From contig JAFEKX020000001.1 in the NCBI GenBank assembly GCA_016893485.2, positions 6,155,501 through 6,219,500 of the forward strand: DNA of 64,000 nt, in the 5' to 3' direction. The translations under genes were made by a program, and so were the position numbers. This DNA comes from Streptomyces sp. P3. Its GTDB lineage: Bacteria > Actinomycetota > Actinomycetes > Streptomycetales > Streptomycetaceae. Position 1 is the stretch's first letter. Each line of letters begins with the position of its first letter. Under the pieces are notes generated by a model. The model worked only from the letters and a program-made list of their open reading frames with translations, did not search any database and was not told the DNA's origin. Below are positions 48,396 through 59,096 of the stretch, piece by piece.

Positions 48396-49474
48396 TCAGC
48401 CGTGCGCCCGGCGCGCCATGTCGTGCAGCACCTTCGAGGTGGGCACGGGCGCCTGCCGGACACCGGTCAGCGTCTGGTTGAGATAGCTGGAGTGGGCGGC
48501 CGTGGCCGCGACGAACTCGGCGGTGTCGCCCTGCGGCCGGAACCCGTGCCGTACGGCGAGCTTGCGCAACGTCGGGTCGCTGCTGAGGAGTTGACCCAGC
48601 TCGCGGCCCTCAGGGGTGAGCGGCACGACGGTGTGGTCGCTGTTGGCCGTGGTGTCCGGGTAGAGCACGACGAGATCGCCGACCGGCTGCCTGTCGAGGA
48701 GCAGCGAGGCGACCTGGGACTCGTAGACGAGGACCAGCGGATTGCCGGCGCCGCTGATGAAGTCCCTGAACGGCGCGTCGGAGCTGGACTGCTGGGCCCC
48801 CTGCACGCTGATCAGCTTGCGCATGAGCGGCGCGGTGCAATCCACATCGGCGCTACTGGCGGCCACCCGCCCGCCGTTGGCGACATACGAGGCCGCGGCA
48901 AGATACAGAGCACCGGAGTTGGAGGTCTCCGGGTCGGTGCTCGCGATGTAGAGGGTGCCGGTCAACTCCCCACGTCTGCCGGCCCCCTTGAGCTGCTGCC
49001 AGGTCAGGTCCCGCTTGGCCGCGTCGAGGTAGGCACCCATCTTCAGGGTGCCGCGGTCCTTGTCCTTGTCCAGCGTGGCGAGCCCGTTGTCCGCGAGGAC
49101 CTGGGCCGCGCTGCGGTGGGCGACGACGACGAGCGGCGAGTAGAAGGGCCGCGGCAAGGGCTGCCGCACCGTGTACTTGTCGGCCAGCGCGTCGGCCGGT
49201 GCCTGACTGGAGGGGAAGGCGAAGTCGTACCCTTGAGGTCGAGCCCTTCCATGGCCCAGGACCCGGAGGTCTCCGTCGTGACGGTGAAGCCCTTGGCGGC
49301 GAGGGCCTTCACCACATCGGGATCGGCGAAGAAGTCCGCCTTCTCCGAACCGATCACACCACGCACGGTCTTCGTTGCCGTGCCCCTGTCCCCGTTGTCC
49401 CGGCCCGCTACGACGGCTGCCACCACGCCACCGATCAGCAACACCGCGAGGACGATTCCCGCGATACGTCTCAC
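48396..49474 (-). CDS. Membrane-anchored solute-binding-like protein (frameshifted)
   Basis: An N-terminal anchor (RRIAGIVLAVLLIGGVVAAVVAG) leads to a bilobed domain of about 320 residues resembling a type II solute-binding protein: GVIGSEKADFFADPDVVKAL, TLYIASTDPETSNSGALYLA and PLVLVYESQVASLLL. The frame breaks near 49230. It is a paralogue of the binding half of the vWA lipoprotein at 45634 but without a lipobox or vWA domain. GTG at 49474 is chosen because it gives a clean anchor. It ends 13 bp before the telA-like gene. Confidence 0.72.
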
Positions 49475-49575
49475 GAGGGCAGCGTGCTCGCGGAACCCGA
49501 CATTCCCCGAGGAAAGGGATGAACGAAAGGTGTCGGACGGGTCCCGGATCAACACGGGGGCCTTCAACGCCCCGT

Positions 49576-49982
49576 TCAGGCGACCGGAGTCACCGCATGC
49601 GCGTCCATCCGCTCGGCCGACAGAATCGCCGCGGCCGTATCGGCCCGGGACGCCGCAACAACCAACGCCCGCCCGGCAAGCGCGTGGGCCCGCTGATGCA
49701 GCGCATCCAAACGGGACGTAGAAGAAGAGTCCGCAGCTCCACCCGCCCGGCTGGGCGAAGCCCCCGCAACCGAGTCAGCTGCCCGGCAAGCCGCTCCGCA
49801 GCCACATCCAGCTCCGCCGAAGGCTCAAGCGCCCGCAGCTCGTCGGTCACCGCGAGCAGCGCGGCGAGATGCCCCGCCAGCTGAATGTCCAGCTCCTCCT
49901 CACGCGACCGATGAGGAAAGTCGGAGGCCGGGGTGCGGGCCACCGTGCTGTGGACCGACTTCGTGCGGATCGGTTCGTACAT
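49576..49982 (-). CDS. Small conserved helical protein (frameshifted)
   Basis: After one repair near 49745 this is a protein of about 136 residues from MYEPIRTKSVHS to MDAHAVTPVA. The middle, EEELDIQLAGHLAALLAVTDEL, and the end, LAGRALVVAASRADTAAAIL, are amphipathic helices. The ATG has AGGAG eight bases upstream. Similar small proteins sit in this position in other Streptomyces as far as I recall; the function is unknown. It may be the first gene of the telA-type operon. Confidence 0.66.
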
Positions 49983-50091
49983 GGCATGGTCTCCTGTGCT
50001 CAGACAGGAAACCATCCTAGCTTAGATCTCGTCTAAAGTTGTGCCGGCCAAAAATCTGGCCGAAAGAACCCCAAAAAAGCCCTCGCCATGT

Positions 50092-51303
50092 TTATGGCTG
50101 GCTGTACCCGTCCAGGAAGTTCCCGATCCGGGTCACCGCGTCCCGTAGATCCCCGACCGACGGCAGCGTCACGACCCGGAAGTGATCGGGCTCGGACCAG
50201 TTGAAGCCGGTGCCGTGGACGACCATGATCTTCTCCTGGCGGAGCAGGTCGAGGACCATCTGCCGGTCGTCCTTGACCTTGAAGACCTGGGGATCGAGCC
50301 GCGGGAACAGATACAGCGCCCCCTTCGGCTTCACGCAGGTCACACCCGGGATCTGGGTCAGCAGCTCGTAGGCGACATCCCGCTGCTCCTTGAGCCGGCC
50401 GCCCGGAAGCACCAGGTCGTTGATGGTCTGGCGCCCGCTGAGCGCGGCGACCACCCCGTGCTGGCCCGGCATGTTCGCGCAGAGCCGCATGTTGGCCAGG
50501 ATCGTCAGACCCTCGATGTAGGAGTCGGCGTGCGCGCGCGGACCGGAGATCGACATCCAGCCGACGCGGTATCCGGCCACCCGGTACGCCTTGGACATCC
50601 CGTTGAAGGTGAGGGTCAGCAGGTCCGGGGCGACCTTCGCGGTCGGGGTGTGCGTGGCGCCGTCGTAGAGGATCTTGTCGTAGATCTCGTCGGAGCAGAC
50701 GAGGAGGTTGTGGCGGCGGGCGATGTCGGTGAGGCCCTTGATCATGGCCTCGTCGTACACCGCGCCGGTCGGGTTGTTCGGGTTGATGATGACGATCGCC
50801 TTGGTGCGGTCGCTGACCTTCCGCTCCACGTCGGCGAGGTCGGGCATCCAGTCGGACTGCTCGTCGCAGCGGTAGTGGACGGCGGTCCCGCCGGAGAGGG
50901 AGACGGCGGCGGTCCACAGGGGGTAGTCCGGCGACGGTACGAGGACCTCGTCGCCGTCGTCGAGCAGGCCCTGCATGGCCATGACGATCAGCTCGGAGAC
51001 GCCGTTGCCGATGAAGACGTGCTCCACGTCCGTCTCGATGCCCAGGGTCTGGTTGTGCATGACGACCGCGCGGCGGGCGGCCAGCAGGCCCTTCGCGTCG
51101 CCGTACCCGTGCGCCGACGACACGTTCCGGAGGATGTCCTCCAGGATCTCCGGCGGGCACTCGAACCCGAACGCCGCCGGGTTCCCGGTGTTCAGCTTGA
51201 GGATGCGGTGCCCTGCCGCTTCCAGACGCATCGCCTCCTCGAGAACCGGGCCGCGGATCTCGTAACAGACGTTGGAGAGCTTGGTCGACTGGATCACCTG
51301 CAT
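50092..51303 (-). CDS. PLP-dependent aminotransferase (AlaA/alanine-transaminase-like)
   Basis: This intact class I aminotransferase of about 403 residues has LNTGNPAAFGF near the start, VLVPSPDYPLW, INPNNPTGAVY, SDEIYDKILYDG, and the PLP lysine in FNGMSKAYRVAGYRVGW; the terminal arginine for the carboxylate is in FRVVTLPS. The MQVIQSTKLSNVCYEIRGPV N-terminus matches glutamate-pyruvate transaminases of the AlaA type. The ATG at 51303 is preferred over the upstream starts. It makes alanine from pyruvate and glutamate. It is transcribed alone. Confidence 0.92.
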   Translation of the reverse strand: MQVIQSTKLSNVCYEIRGPVLEEAMRLEAAGHRILKLNTGNPAAFGFECPPEILEDILRNVSSAHGYGDAKGLLAARRAVVMHNQTLGIETDVEHVFIGNGVSELIVMAMQGLLDDGDEVLVPSPDYPLWTAAVSLSGGTAVHYRCDEQSDWMPDLADVERKVSDRTKAIVIINPNNPTGAVYDEAMIKGLTDIARRHNLLVCSDEIYDKILYDGATHTPTAKVAPDLLTLTFNGMSKAYRVAGYRVGWMSISGPRAHADSYIEGLTILANMRLCANMPGQHGVVAALSGRQTINDLVLPGGRLKEQRDVAYELLTQIPGVTCVKPKGALYLFPRLDPQVFKVKDDRQMVLDLLRQEKIMVVHGTGFNWSEPDHFRVVTLPSVGDLRDAVTRIGNFLDGYSQP

Positions 51304-51410
51304 GTCGCTGAGCTTACGGCCCGGTAACGCGACGTGCCTCGTGCTTTCCGCCACATGAGACACGCCGGGTCCGACTGGGTACGTTGACCCTGCCGAAGGG
51401 GAGGCAGGGC

Positions 51411-53217
51411 ATGAAGTTCTCGCTGTTGAGCGACGAGCCGGTCAGCGCGCCCGAGGGCGATCTGCTGGGCGCCGGCACGGCCGCCCGCCAACTGGCCACG
51501 CTCATCCACGACTCGAGGGCCGCGACGCCCTTCACACTCGCCGTGGACGCGGGCTGGGGCATGGGCAAGAGCAGCCTGATGAGCCTGGTCCGGGCGGAGT
51601 TGAAGCCGCGTGAGGACGTCCGGACGGTCTGGTACAACGCCTGGTCCGCCACCGGCGCCGACGTGCTGGAAGGCCTCATCAAGACCGTCCTGATGAAGTT
51701 CGACAAACGTCTGCTGCGCCGGGCCCTGCACCAGCTGTCCCAGCACGGCCCGCTGATCAGGGCGGCGCTGGCGACGCTCACCGTGGTCGCCTCGCCGTTC
51801 GGACTGGCCGGGCTCGTCGACCGGCTCTGGCGTGAGCTGTCCGTCGACCCCAGGGCCCGCGCCACCATGCGGGACGAGCTGAAGAAGCTCGCGGAGGAGT
51901 GGTCGAAGACCACCCCGGGCCGGCCGGGCCGGCTGCTCGTCGTCTTCATCGACGACCTCGACCGGTGCGCGGAGGACACCGTTCTCGCGGTCTGCGAGGC
52001 GGTCAAGGCCTACCTCGACCTGCCGGGGCTCGCGTTCGTGATCGGCTGCGACCGCTCCGTGCTCGGCCCCTCGGGGCTGCTGCGGGACCTGGGCCCGGCC
52101 GGTTCGGCGTTCATGGAGAAGATCTTCCAGACCAGCTACCGGCTGCCCGTCGCGGGTGGCGAGGACCTGCGGGCCTACGTCCGGGACTGCGCCGAGCGCG
52201 CAGGGGTGCGCGACCTGCTCGACGACGCCATGGTGAACCTGATAGCCGACCGCTCGGCCCGCAACCCCGGCGGATCAAGCGGCTCATCAACGGCTTCGGC
52301 CTGGAGTGCTCCCTCAACCCGGTGTGGACGGGGATCGAGCCGGAGGCGGTCATCAGGACGCTGCTGCTCCAGTACCTGTATCCGGAGTTCTACCGGATCC
52401 TCGTCGCGAGCGACGTCGCCGCCCCACCGCCAACGCGGGACGCGAGTTCCTGGAGTACGACACGGCTCGACGGGTGCTGAGCCGCTGGGTCGAGCCCGGA
52501 CCGGAGACGTGGCAGGCCACGGTGTCGTCCGTGAGCGGACACCGGCTCGCCCCGCCCGACCGCGAGCGGCCCGACGACTGGGAGACCGTGCTTGGCCGGC
52601 TGGAGGAGCAACTCCCGACCGTCTACCCGGCGTTGGCCCGGGACCGCGACTTCGTCCGCCTCGTCGAGGAGTGGCTGCGGCTCGCACAGGCCGACGAGCT
52701 GGTGACCCGGCTCCAGCGGGGCGGCGCGACCCCGGTCGTCGCCATCCGGGTGGACGCGCAGCCCCCGGCTGGCGGGGCGCGGCGGCCGGACGAGGGCGGC
52801 CCCGAGGACCGTCCCGAGGGCCGGGACGGCGTCCGCTACGACGACGTCCGCATCCTCTGGGTGGACGACCATCCCGCCAACAACCGTTCCTACGTGCGTG
52901 AGTTGGAGGAGCTGGGCGCCGAGGTCGTGCAGGCCGAGGACGCGGTGAGCGCCGAGCGGATGTTCGCCCGCGGGGCGATCGACCTCCTGGTGTCCGACTT
53001 CTCCCGCGGTATGGACTCCGACGCGGGCCTGGACGCGCTGGCGCGCTGGCGGGAGCGGGCGATCTTCACCGGGCCCGCCGTGTTCTTCACGGGCCGTGTC
53101 ACCCCGGCCCGTGAGCGGCGCTGCCTCGAACTGGGCGCCCGGATCGCCACCGACGGCAGGTCGCTGCGCCGGCACATCGACCGGGCATGCGCGGAAATCC
53201 GCCAGTCCCGGGCCTGA
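51411..53217 (+). CDS. KAP P-loop NTPase fused to a receiver-like domain (frameshifted)
   Basis: The protein is about 602 residues. Residues 1-350 are a KAP NTPase: Walker A DAGWGMGKSSLM near 45-57, hydrophobic LIRAALATLTVVASPFGLAGL inserted as in other KAP proteins, and Walker B LLVVFIDDLDRC near 175-187. After a helical linker, residues 475-600 form a CheY-like receiver: ILWVDDHPANNRSYV (acidic pair near 486), phospho-acceptor Asp near 530 in LLVSDFSRG, and Thr near 560 in FFTGR; the usual Lys is missing. Breaks lie near 52273 and 52430. ATG at 51411 has GGAGG upstream. The architecture is unusual; the function is unknown. Confidence 0.8.
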
Positions 53218-53320
53218 AACCGCTCCTTGCCCGCCCGCCCCCTCGCACATGACAATGCCCATGATGACAAAGGACGACCGGAAGATCTCCGGTCGCCTCG
53301 TCACAAGAGGGGACCCCCAC

Positions 53321-54158
53321 ATGAACAAGCCTCTCCTTGCCGCGCTCTCCACCCTGGCCATCGCCGGGGCGGGCGTGGCACCGGCGGCGGTCGCCGCACC
53401 CCAGATGGCGCCGAAGGCCGCCGCGGCCACCGTCGACTTCGCCGGCACCGTCTCGCTCAGCAACTGCTCCGGCTCGGTCATCCGCTTCCCCGGCTCGGCC
53501 GACACCGCCCCGGCGCTCGTGCTGACCAACGGGCACTGCCTGGAGACCGGGTTCCCGAGCCCGGCGAGGTCATCACCGGCCAGTCCTCCAGCCGTACCTT
53601 CGGGCTGCTGAACTCCGCCGGCACCAAGGTCGCCACCCTCCGCGCCAACCAGGTCGTCTACTCGACGATGACCGACACGGACGTGACGATCTACCGCACG
53701 ACCACGACGTACGCGGCGATCAAGAGCGCGTACAACATCAGCCCGCTCACCGTCAGTGCCACGCACCCGACCGCCGGGACCGCGATCAAGGTCGTCTCCG
53801 GGTACTGGAAGACGATCTACAGCTGCAACATCGACGGGTTCGTGTACCGGCTGAAGGAGGGTGACTGGACGTGGAAGGACTCGGTTCGTTACACCTCCGC
53901 GTGCAACACGATCGGGGGACGTCGGGGTCTCCGGTGATCGACACCAGTACCGGGCAGGTTGTTGCGGTCAACAACACGGGGAACGAGGACGGGGAGACCT
54001 GCACGGTCGACAATCCGTGTGAGGTGGATGCGAGTGGCAAGGTGACGGTCCGTCAGGGCATCAACTACGCCGAGGAGACTTACAACATCCCGGCCTGTTT
54101 CACCTCGGCCAACGTGCTCAGCCTGAACGCGTCCGGGTGCACCCTGCCCAAGCCGTAG
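53321..54158 (+). CDS. Secreted trypsin-like serine protease (frameshifted)
   Basis: A signal peptide (MNKPLLAALSTLAIAGAGVA, cleaved near VAA) precedes a chymotrypsin-fold domain of about 250 residues. The triad is His in LVLTNGHCLE, Asp in TDTDVTIYR and Ser in GTSGSPVID. Cysteines in SNCSGS, GHC, YSCNID and SACNTIG are consistent with two disulfides. Breaks lie near 53558 and 53920, the latter just before the catalytic serine. It is transcribed alone, downstream of the KAP gene. The substrate preference is not clear. Confidence 0.88.
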
Positions 54159-54189
54159 TCGGTTGTGTCGTGTCCGCGGGGGTGCGGGG

Positions 54190-54241
54190 CTGGTCGCGCC
54201 CCCGCGGCGGAGCCGCACATGTCACCGCCCCGCGCCCCTCA
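54190..54241. repeat. Diverged Streptomyces intergenic stem-loop element
   Basis: GGGGCTGGTCGCGCCCCCGC and the facing CCGCCCCGCGCCCCTC resemble the element at 672-786. It lies between the convergent protease and deacylase genes and probably acts as a terminator. Confidence 0.5.
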
Positions 54242-55833
54242 AAAGACCGGCCGTACCGATCTGCCCGCCAGTTCGTCCGTTCGGTGGCCGTCCTCGATCA
54301 CGAAGCGGCCGTTGATCAGTACGTGGGGATGCCCCGCGGCAGGGTTCGTGGGTTCTCGAACGTTGAACCTGCCGCCACCGTATGCGGGTTGAAGAGGACT
54401 ACGTCCGCCTTGTAGCCCTCCTTGATCAGGCCTCGGTCCCGTAGGCGTAGGCGGGCTGCGGGGCGGGAGGTCAGGTGGGACACGCATTCCTCCAGGGGAG
54501 AGGATGCCCAACTCCCTGCTGTATCGGCCGAGATACTCGGGGAACGTGCCGTAGGCCCGGGGTGGGGCTTCGCGCCCTGGAGGATGCCGTCGGAGCCGCC
54601 GGTGTGGACGCGGTGGCGCATGATCTGGCGGACGTTCTCCTCGTGGCCGACGTGCTGGAGGATCGAGGGGGCCAGTCGGTCGGCCAGGAGGAGGTGGCGG
54701 GCCGTGGCCCAGCTGTCGAGGCGGCGGCCCACGTACGGTGCCAGCGCGGGGTTCTCGACCCCCGCGATCTCGATCGTGTCCCACTCCATCGGCACCCCGT
54801 GGCAGCCGTCCGAGCCGATCACCTCCACGTGGTGGCGGATCCGCTCGGCCGTGTCGTCGTCCGCGAGGCGCTTCAGGATCTGCTCGGGGCCGCCCCTCGC
54901 TCGCCCAACTCGGCAGCATCGCCACGAGAGTTGTACAGCCGGGCGTGTACGGGTAGGTGTCGAGGCTGATGTCGGCGCCGGCCGCCAGTGCCTCGTCCAG
55001 GAGGGTCAGCAGCTCCGGCGCGCGGCCCTCGTTCACGCCGAAGTTCATGGTGGCGTGGGCCAGATGGAGGGAGCAGCCGGCCTCCCGCGTCAGCTCCACC
55101 ATCTCCTCGTACGCCTCCAGCGCGCCCGCGCCGTAGGAGCGGTGGTGGGGACAGTAGTAGCCGCCGTACGACGCCACCACCCGGCAGAGTTCGGTGAGTT
55201 CGGTGTCCTTGGCGTACATGCCGGGGGTGTAGGTGAGTCCGGACGACATGCCGACCGCGCCCTGTTCCATGCCCTCGGCGACCAACTGCCGCATCCGGTC
55301 CAGCTCTTGGGGTGTCGCCTCCCGGTCCTCCCAGCCGACGGCGAGCATCCGGACCGTGCCCTGCGGGATCAGGTAGGCCGCGTTGACCGCGATGCCGCGA
55401 CCGTCGAAACCGCGGTCAAGCCGGTCCAGGTACTCGCCCACGGAACGCCAGTCGAAGTCGATGTCGTCGCCGTACCCGTTCCACCCGGCGATCGCCCGGC
55501 GCACCTCGGCCAGTGTGCGGTCGTCGACGGGGGCGTACGACAGCCCGTCCTGGCCGATGACTTCGAGGGTCACACCCTGCGCGGCCTTGGCGCTGTGGTC
55601 CGGGTCGCGGAGCAGGGCCAGGTCGCTGTGGGCGTGCATGTCGATGAAGCCGGGGAGAGGACCAGTCCCTCTGCGTCCAACTCCCGCCGCGCCTTGGGGC
55701 GTTGACAGCCCGCCGCCGCGGCCTCCCGCACGATCGAGACGATCCGCCCGCCGTCGATCACGACATCGGCGCGGTACGCGGGCGCGCCGGAGCCGTCCAC
55801 GACGTCCGCGTCCCGGATCACCAGCTCTTCCAT
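54239..55833 (-). CDS. N-acyl-D-amino-acid deacylase-type amidohydrolase (several frame breaks)
   Basis: This amidohydrolase of about 530 residues begins ELVIRDADVVDGSGAPAYRADV. It has the metal motif PGFIDMHAHSD, the family segment GAVGMSSGLTYTPGMYA, HLAHATMNFGV and, near the C-terminus, the catalytic Asp in VHTGGSDG. I count at least four frame changes (about 55660, 54900, 54520, 54325), each flanked by good family sequence. It releases a carboxylic acid from an N-acyl D-amino acid or, given its neighbours, possibly acetate from N-acetyl-D-glucosaminate. It is followed by an intergenic stem-loop and preceded at 53 bp by the dehydratase gene. Confidence 0.82.
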
Positions 55834-55885
55834 GCGATGCCTCCAACGGGGTCCGGCAGGGCTTCCACGGGGTCCAGCGGGGTTG

Positions 55886-57156
55886 CTAGAAGAACGTGCG
55901 GATGTAGTCGACGACCGTCCCGTCGGCCTCCGCCACCGGGATCAGCTGCCACTTGTCGAAGGACGTGCACGGGTGGGACAGCCCCATCCCGACCCAGTCC
56001 CCGACCTCCAGATCCGCGTCGGGTGCCGTCCGCAGCCAGGCGTGCTGGTCGGACAGGCCGGTGACCTCGACGCCGGTCGCCGGGCGCTCGGTGCCGTCCC
56101 GGCGGACCACCTGGGCGAGGGGAGGTCGAGGTCGTAGGCCGCGTCCCGCTTGCCCGCGTTGGCGAAGGCCTGCTCGGGGAGGGGCGGGAGACGATCTGCG
56201 CCCAGAGCCGGAACGCGGGCTCCAGCGCGCCCTCTTCGGGGACGCGGGTGAACGGGGTGATCTCGCGGTAGTGGCCGTCGTCGTGCGAGACGTAGGCGCC
56301 GGAGCGCAGCAACTTGAGGGCGGGCAGCGAGAGTTCGGGCAGTTCGGCGAAGACGTCCGCCACCGCGTCGAACCACGCGCTGCCGCCCGCGCTGACGACG
56401 ATCTCGTCGACTCCCTTGAAGCGTCCGCCCTTGTCGAAGTCCACGGCGAGCGCGGTCAGCCGGCGCAGCCACGCGTGCACCCGCTCCGGATCGGCCTCCG
56501 GGACCTCGCCCTCGTACCCGGCGACCCCCACCAGCCGCAGCGTCCCCACGGCGGCCACCGCGTCCGCGACCGCCGCGCACTCCGCCTCCGTGCGCACGCC
56601 GGTGGGGCGCCCTCGCCCGCGGCCAGCTCGACGACGACGTCCAGCGGGCGGGCGGCGCCGCGCAGGGCCGCGTCCATCAGCTCGACACCGCGCACGGAGT
56701 CGACGTAGCAGATGAAGCGGAAGTCCTCGTCCGCGTCCAGCTGGGAGGAGATCCACTTCAGGGCCGCCGGATCGACCAGTTCGTTCGCGAGGAAGATCCT
56801 CGCGATCCCGAACTCCCTTGCCACGCGCACCTGGTGGGGACCGCGAGGGTGATGCCCCAGGCGCCGTGGGCGAGTTGGCGGTGGAAGAGCTGGGGGCCAT
56901 GGAGGTCTTGCCGTGCGGGGCGAAGGCGAGGCCGTGGCGGGTCGCGTAGGTCTCCATGAGGCGGAGGTTGTGGTCGAGGCGCTCGGCGGAGAGGGCGAGG
57001 ACCGGGGTGGTGAAGCCGCCGGTGAAGAGGTTGCGGCGCTGGGCCGCCAGCTCGGTGACGGTGAGGCCGTCCGCGTCCGGGGAGCCCCTTGAAACGGTGG
57101 TCGACGCGTTCCCCGGCGAGTCGGGCGAGCGCTTCGGTACCGGTGTCGCGGACCAT
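55886..57156 (-). CDS. Fold-type III PLP dehydratase/deaminase (D-serine / D-glucosaminate dehydratase-like; several frame breaks)
   Basis: The protein is about 424 residues. The N-terminal alanine-racemase-like barrel has the PLP lysine in LAFAPHGKTSMAP and FICYVDSVRG. The C-terminal domain has GLSHPCTSFDKW, in which His and Cys are zinc ligands of D-serine-dehydratase-like enzymes. Frame changes lie near 57090, 56900, 56840, 56610, 56190 and 56120. Known family reactions are D-serine/D-threonine dehydration, D-threonine aldol cleavage and D-glucosaminate dehydration to 2-keto-3-deoxygluconate; the adjacent sugar-acid kinase favours the last. The ATG at 57156 has GGGAGG upstream, and the palindrome at 57178 precedes it. 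Confidence 0.8.
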
Positions 57157-57177
57157 GGGGCCTCCCTGAGCTGGACT

Positions 57178-57194
57178 GTTGCAATCCTTGCAAC
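57178..57194. promoter_or_regulatory. Perfect palindromic operator in divergent catabolic promoter
   Basis: GTTGCAA-TCC-TTGCAAC is a perfect 7+3+7 palindrome 22 bp upstream of the dehydratase start and about 100 bp upstream of the kinase start. A further TTGCGT at 57200-57205, with TAACAT at 57224-57229, could be the kinase promoter. The IclR regulator of the cluster is the natural candidate to bind it. Confidence 0.75.
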
Positions 57195-57295
57195 ACTCAT
57201 TGCGTATATCGCTTACCGCTGTCTAACATCTCGCCCAACACCGGGTCAACGGAGCCGCCGCCGGCCCGGTGCACCGAAGAGGAGCCATCGCCATC

Positions 57296-58339
57296 GTGAC
57301 CGCCGACGGACAGTCCACCGCCGCCCGTGACGTCGTGGACGTGGTAGCGCTGGGCGAGTCCATGGTCACGTTCCTACCCGGCAGACCGGGCCGCCTCGCC
57401 GACGTGCCGTCCTTCGACCGCGCCATCGGTGGCGCCGAGTCCAATGCCGCCTGCGTGCTGGCGGCGGCCGGGCACACCGTCCGATGGGTCAGCCGGGTCG
57501 GGGCCGACGGCTTCGGCGATCACCTCGTCGAGACGATCGGCGGCTACGGCGTCGACGTGTCCGCCGTACGGCGTGACCCCGAGCGCCCGACCGGCATCTA
57601 CTTCCGCACCGCGGGCGACCGGGCCACCGACGCCCACGAGGTGGCGTACTACCGGGCCGGGTCCGCGGCTTCGGCGATGACCCGGGGAACGTCGACCTGG
57701 ACGCCGTACGGGCCGGGCGGGTGCTGCACCTGTCCGGGATCACCCCGATGCTGTCCGAGGGCTGCCTCGGCCTGGTCCGTGAGCTGACCGCGCCGCGCGC
57801 CGGGCGGCCACTGATCTCCTTCGACGTCAACCACCGCCCCGCGCTGGGCCGTCGGGCCGACGGGCCGAACGTCCTGCTGGAGCTCGCGCGCGGCGCCGAC
57901 CTCGTGTTCGTCGGCGAGGACGAGGCCGCCGAGGTCTGGGGACTCGTCGGGGCCGATGCCGTACGGGCCGCGTTCCCCGACCCCGAGACACTCGTCGTCA
58001 AGCAGGGCGGACGCGGGGCCACCGTCTTCCACCGGGGCGACACCACCTTCGTGCCCGCGCCGCACGTCGACGTGGTCGCCGCGGTCGGCGCAGGGGACGC
58101 CTTCGCCGCCGGGTTCCTCTCCGCGACCCTGCGGGGACTTCCCGTACGGGACCGGCTCCGGCACGGCCACCTCACGGCCGCCGCCGCCTCACCGTGCCCG
58201 GCGACCTCGCCGCGCCCCCGGTCCGCGACCACGCCGACCGGCTGGCCGCCCTCGACGACCGGGCGTGGGGAGACTTCGACTCGGCCCCGGCTGGACCGAC
58301 GCCGCCGACTGGGCCGACGAGGAGGTATGTACGCCATGA
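57296..58339 (+). CDS. PfkB-family sugar kinase, 2-keto-3-deoxygluconate-kinase-like (frameshifted)
   Basis: This kinase of about 347 residues starts with VVALGESMVTFLPG and has the first signature region GGAESNAACVLAAAGH and the second signature VVAAVGAGDAFAAGF with the catalytic Asp. The RPTGIYFRTAG and HEVAYYRAGSAAS segments are those of KDG kinases. Breaks lie near 57675, 58190 and 58275. GTG at 57296 follows GAGGAG by 11 bases, somewhat long. Its stop overlaps the IclR ATG as ATGA. It would phosphorylate the 2-keto-3-deoxy sugar acid made by the divergent dehydratase. Confidence 0.85.
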
Positions 58340-59096
58340 GTCAGACCGTCGACCGCGCGCTCAGCATCCTGCCGCTGCTCGCCGAGGGCCCCGCCGACCT
58401 CGGCCAGGTCGCCGACCGTCTCGACGTCCACAAGTCGACGGCCCTGCGCCTCCTGCGCACCCTGCACGAACACGGCCTGGTCTACCGCCAGTCCGACCAG
58501 CGCTACCGCCTCGGCGCCCGCCTCATCGCCCTCGCCCAGGAGGCGATGGAGAACCTCGACATCCGCGAGATCGCCCACCCCCACCTCGCCCGCCTCAACG
58601 AGCAGTGCGGTCACACCGTCCACCTCGCGGTGTACGAGGAGAACGAGGTCCTCTACATCGACAAGGTGGAGAGCCGCTACCCGGTCCGCATGTACTCGCG
58701 GATCGGCAAGCCGGTCGCCATCACCGTCGCCGCCGTCGCCAAGCTGCTCCTCGCCGACCTCCCAGAGGGCGAGCGCCGGGTGCTCGCCGACAAGCTCGAC
58801 TACCCCATGTACACCGCCCGCTCCACCCCCAACGCCCCCGCTTTCCTCAGGGAGTTGGAGAAGGTGCGGGAACAGGGCTGGGCCACCGACCTCGGCGGCC
58901 ACGAAGAGTCCATCAACTGCGTCGCCGCGCCCATCAGGGGCGCCGACGGACGGGTGGCCGCCGCGATGTCGGTCTCCGCGCCCAACGTCGTCGTCACCGC
59001 CGACGAACTCCTCACCCTGCTCCCCTGGTCCGCCGCACGGCGGACGCCATCAGCGGTGAGTACTCCGGCAGAACTACCACCAGGGACACCGAATGA
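58336..59096 (+). CDS. IclR-family transcriptional regulator (frameshifted at C-terminus)
   Basis: This is a regulator of about 253 residues. The N-terminal winged helix reads LGQVADRLDVHKSTALRLLRTL; the effector domain contains HTVHLAVYEENEVLYIDKVES and EESINCVAAPIRGADGRV, as in IclR proteins. The C-terminal 15 residues are in another frame, with a break near 59033. ATG at 58336 is chosen because AGGAGG is ten bases upstream; the ATG at 58327 is too close. It lies inside the operon it probably controls through the palindrome at 57178. The effector may be a sugar acid. Confidence 0.88.
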
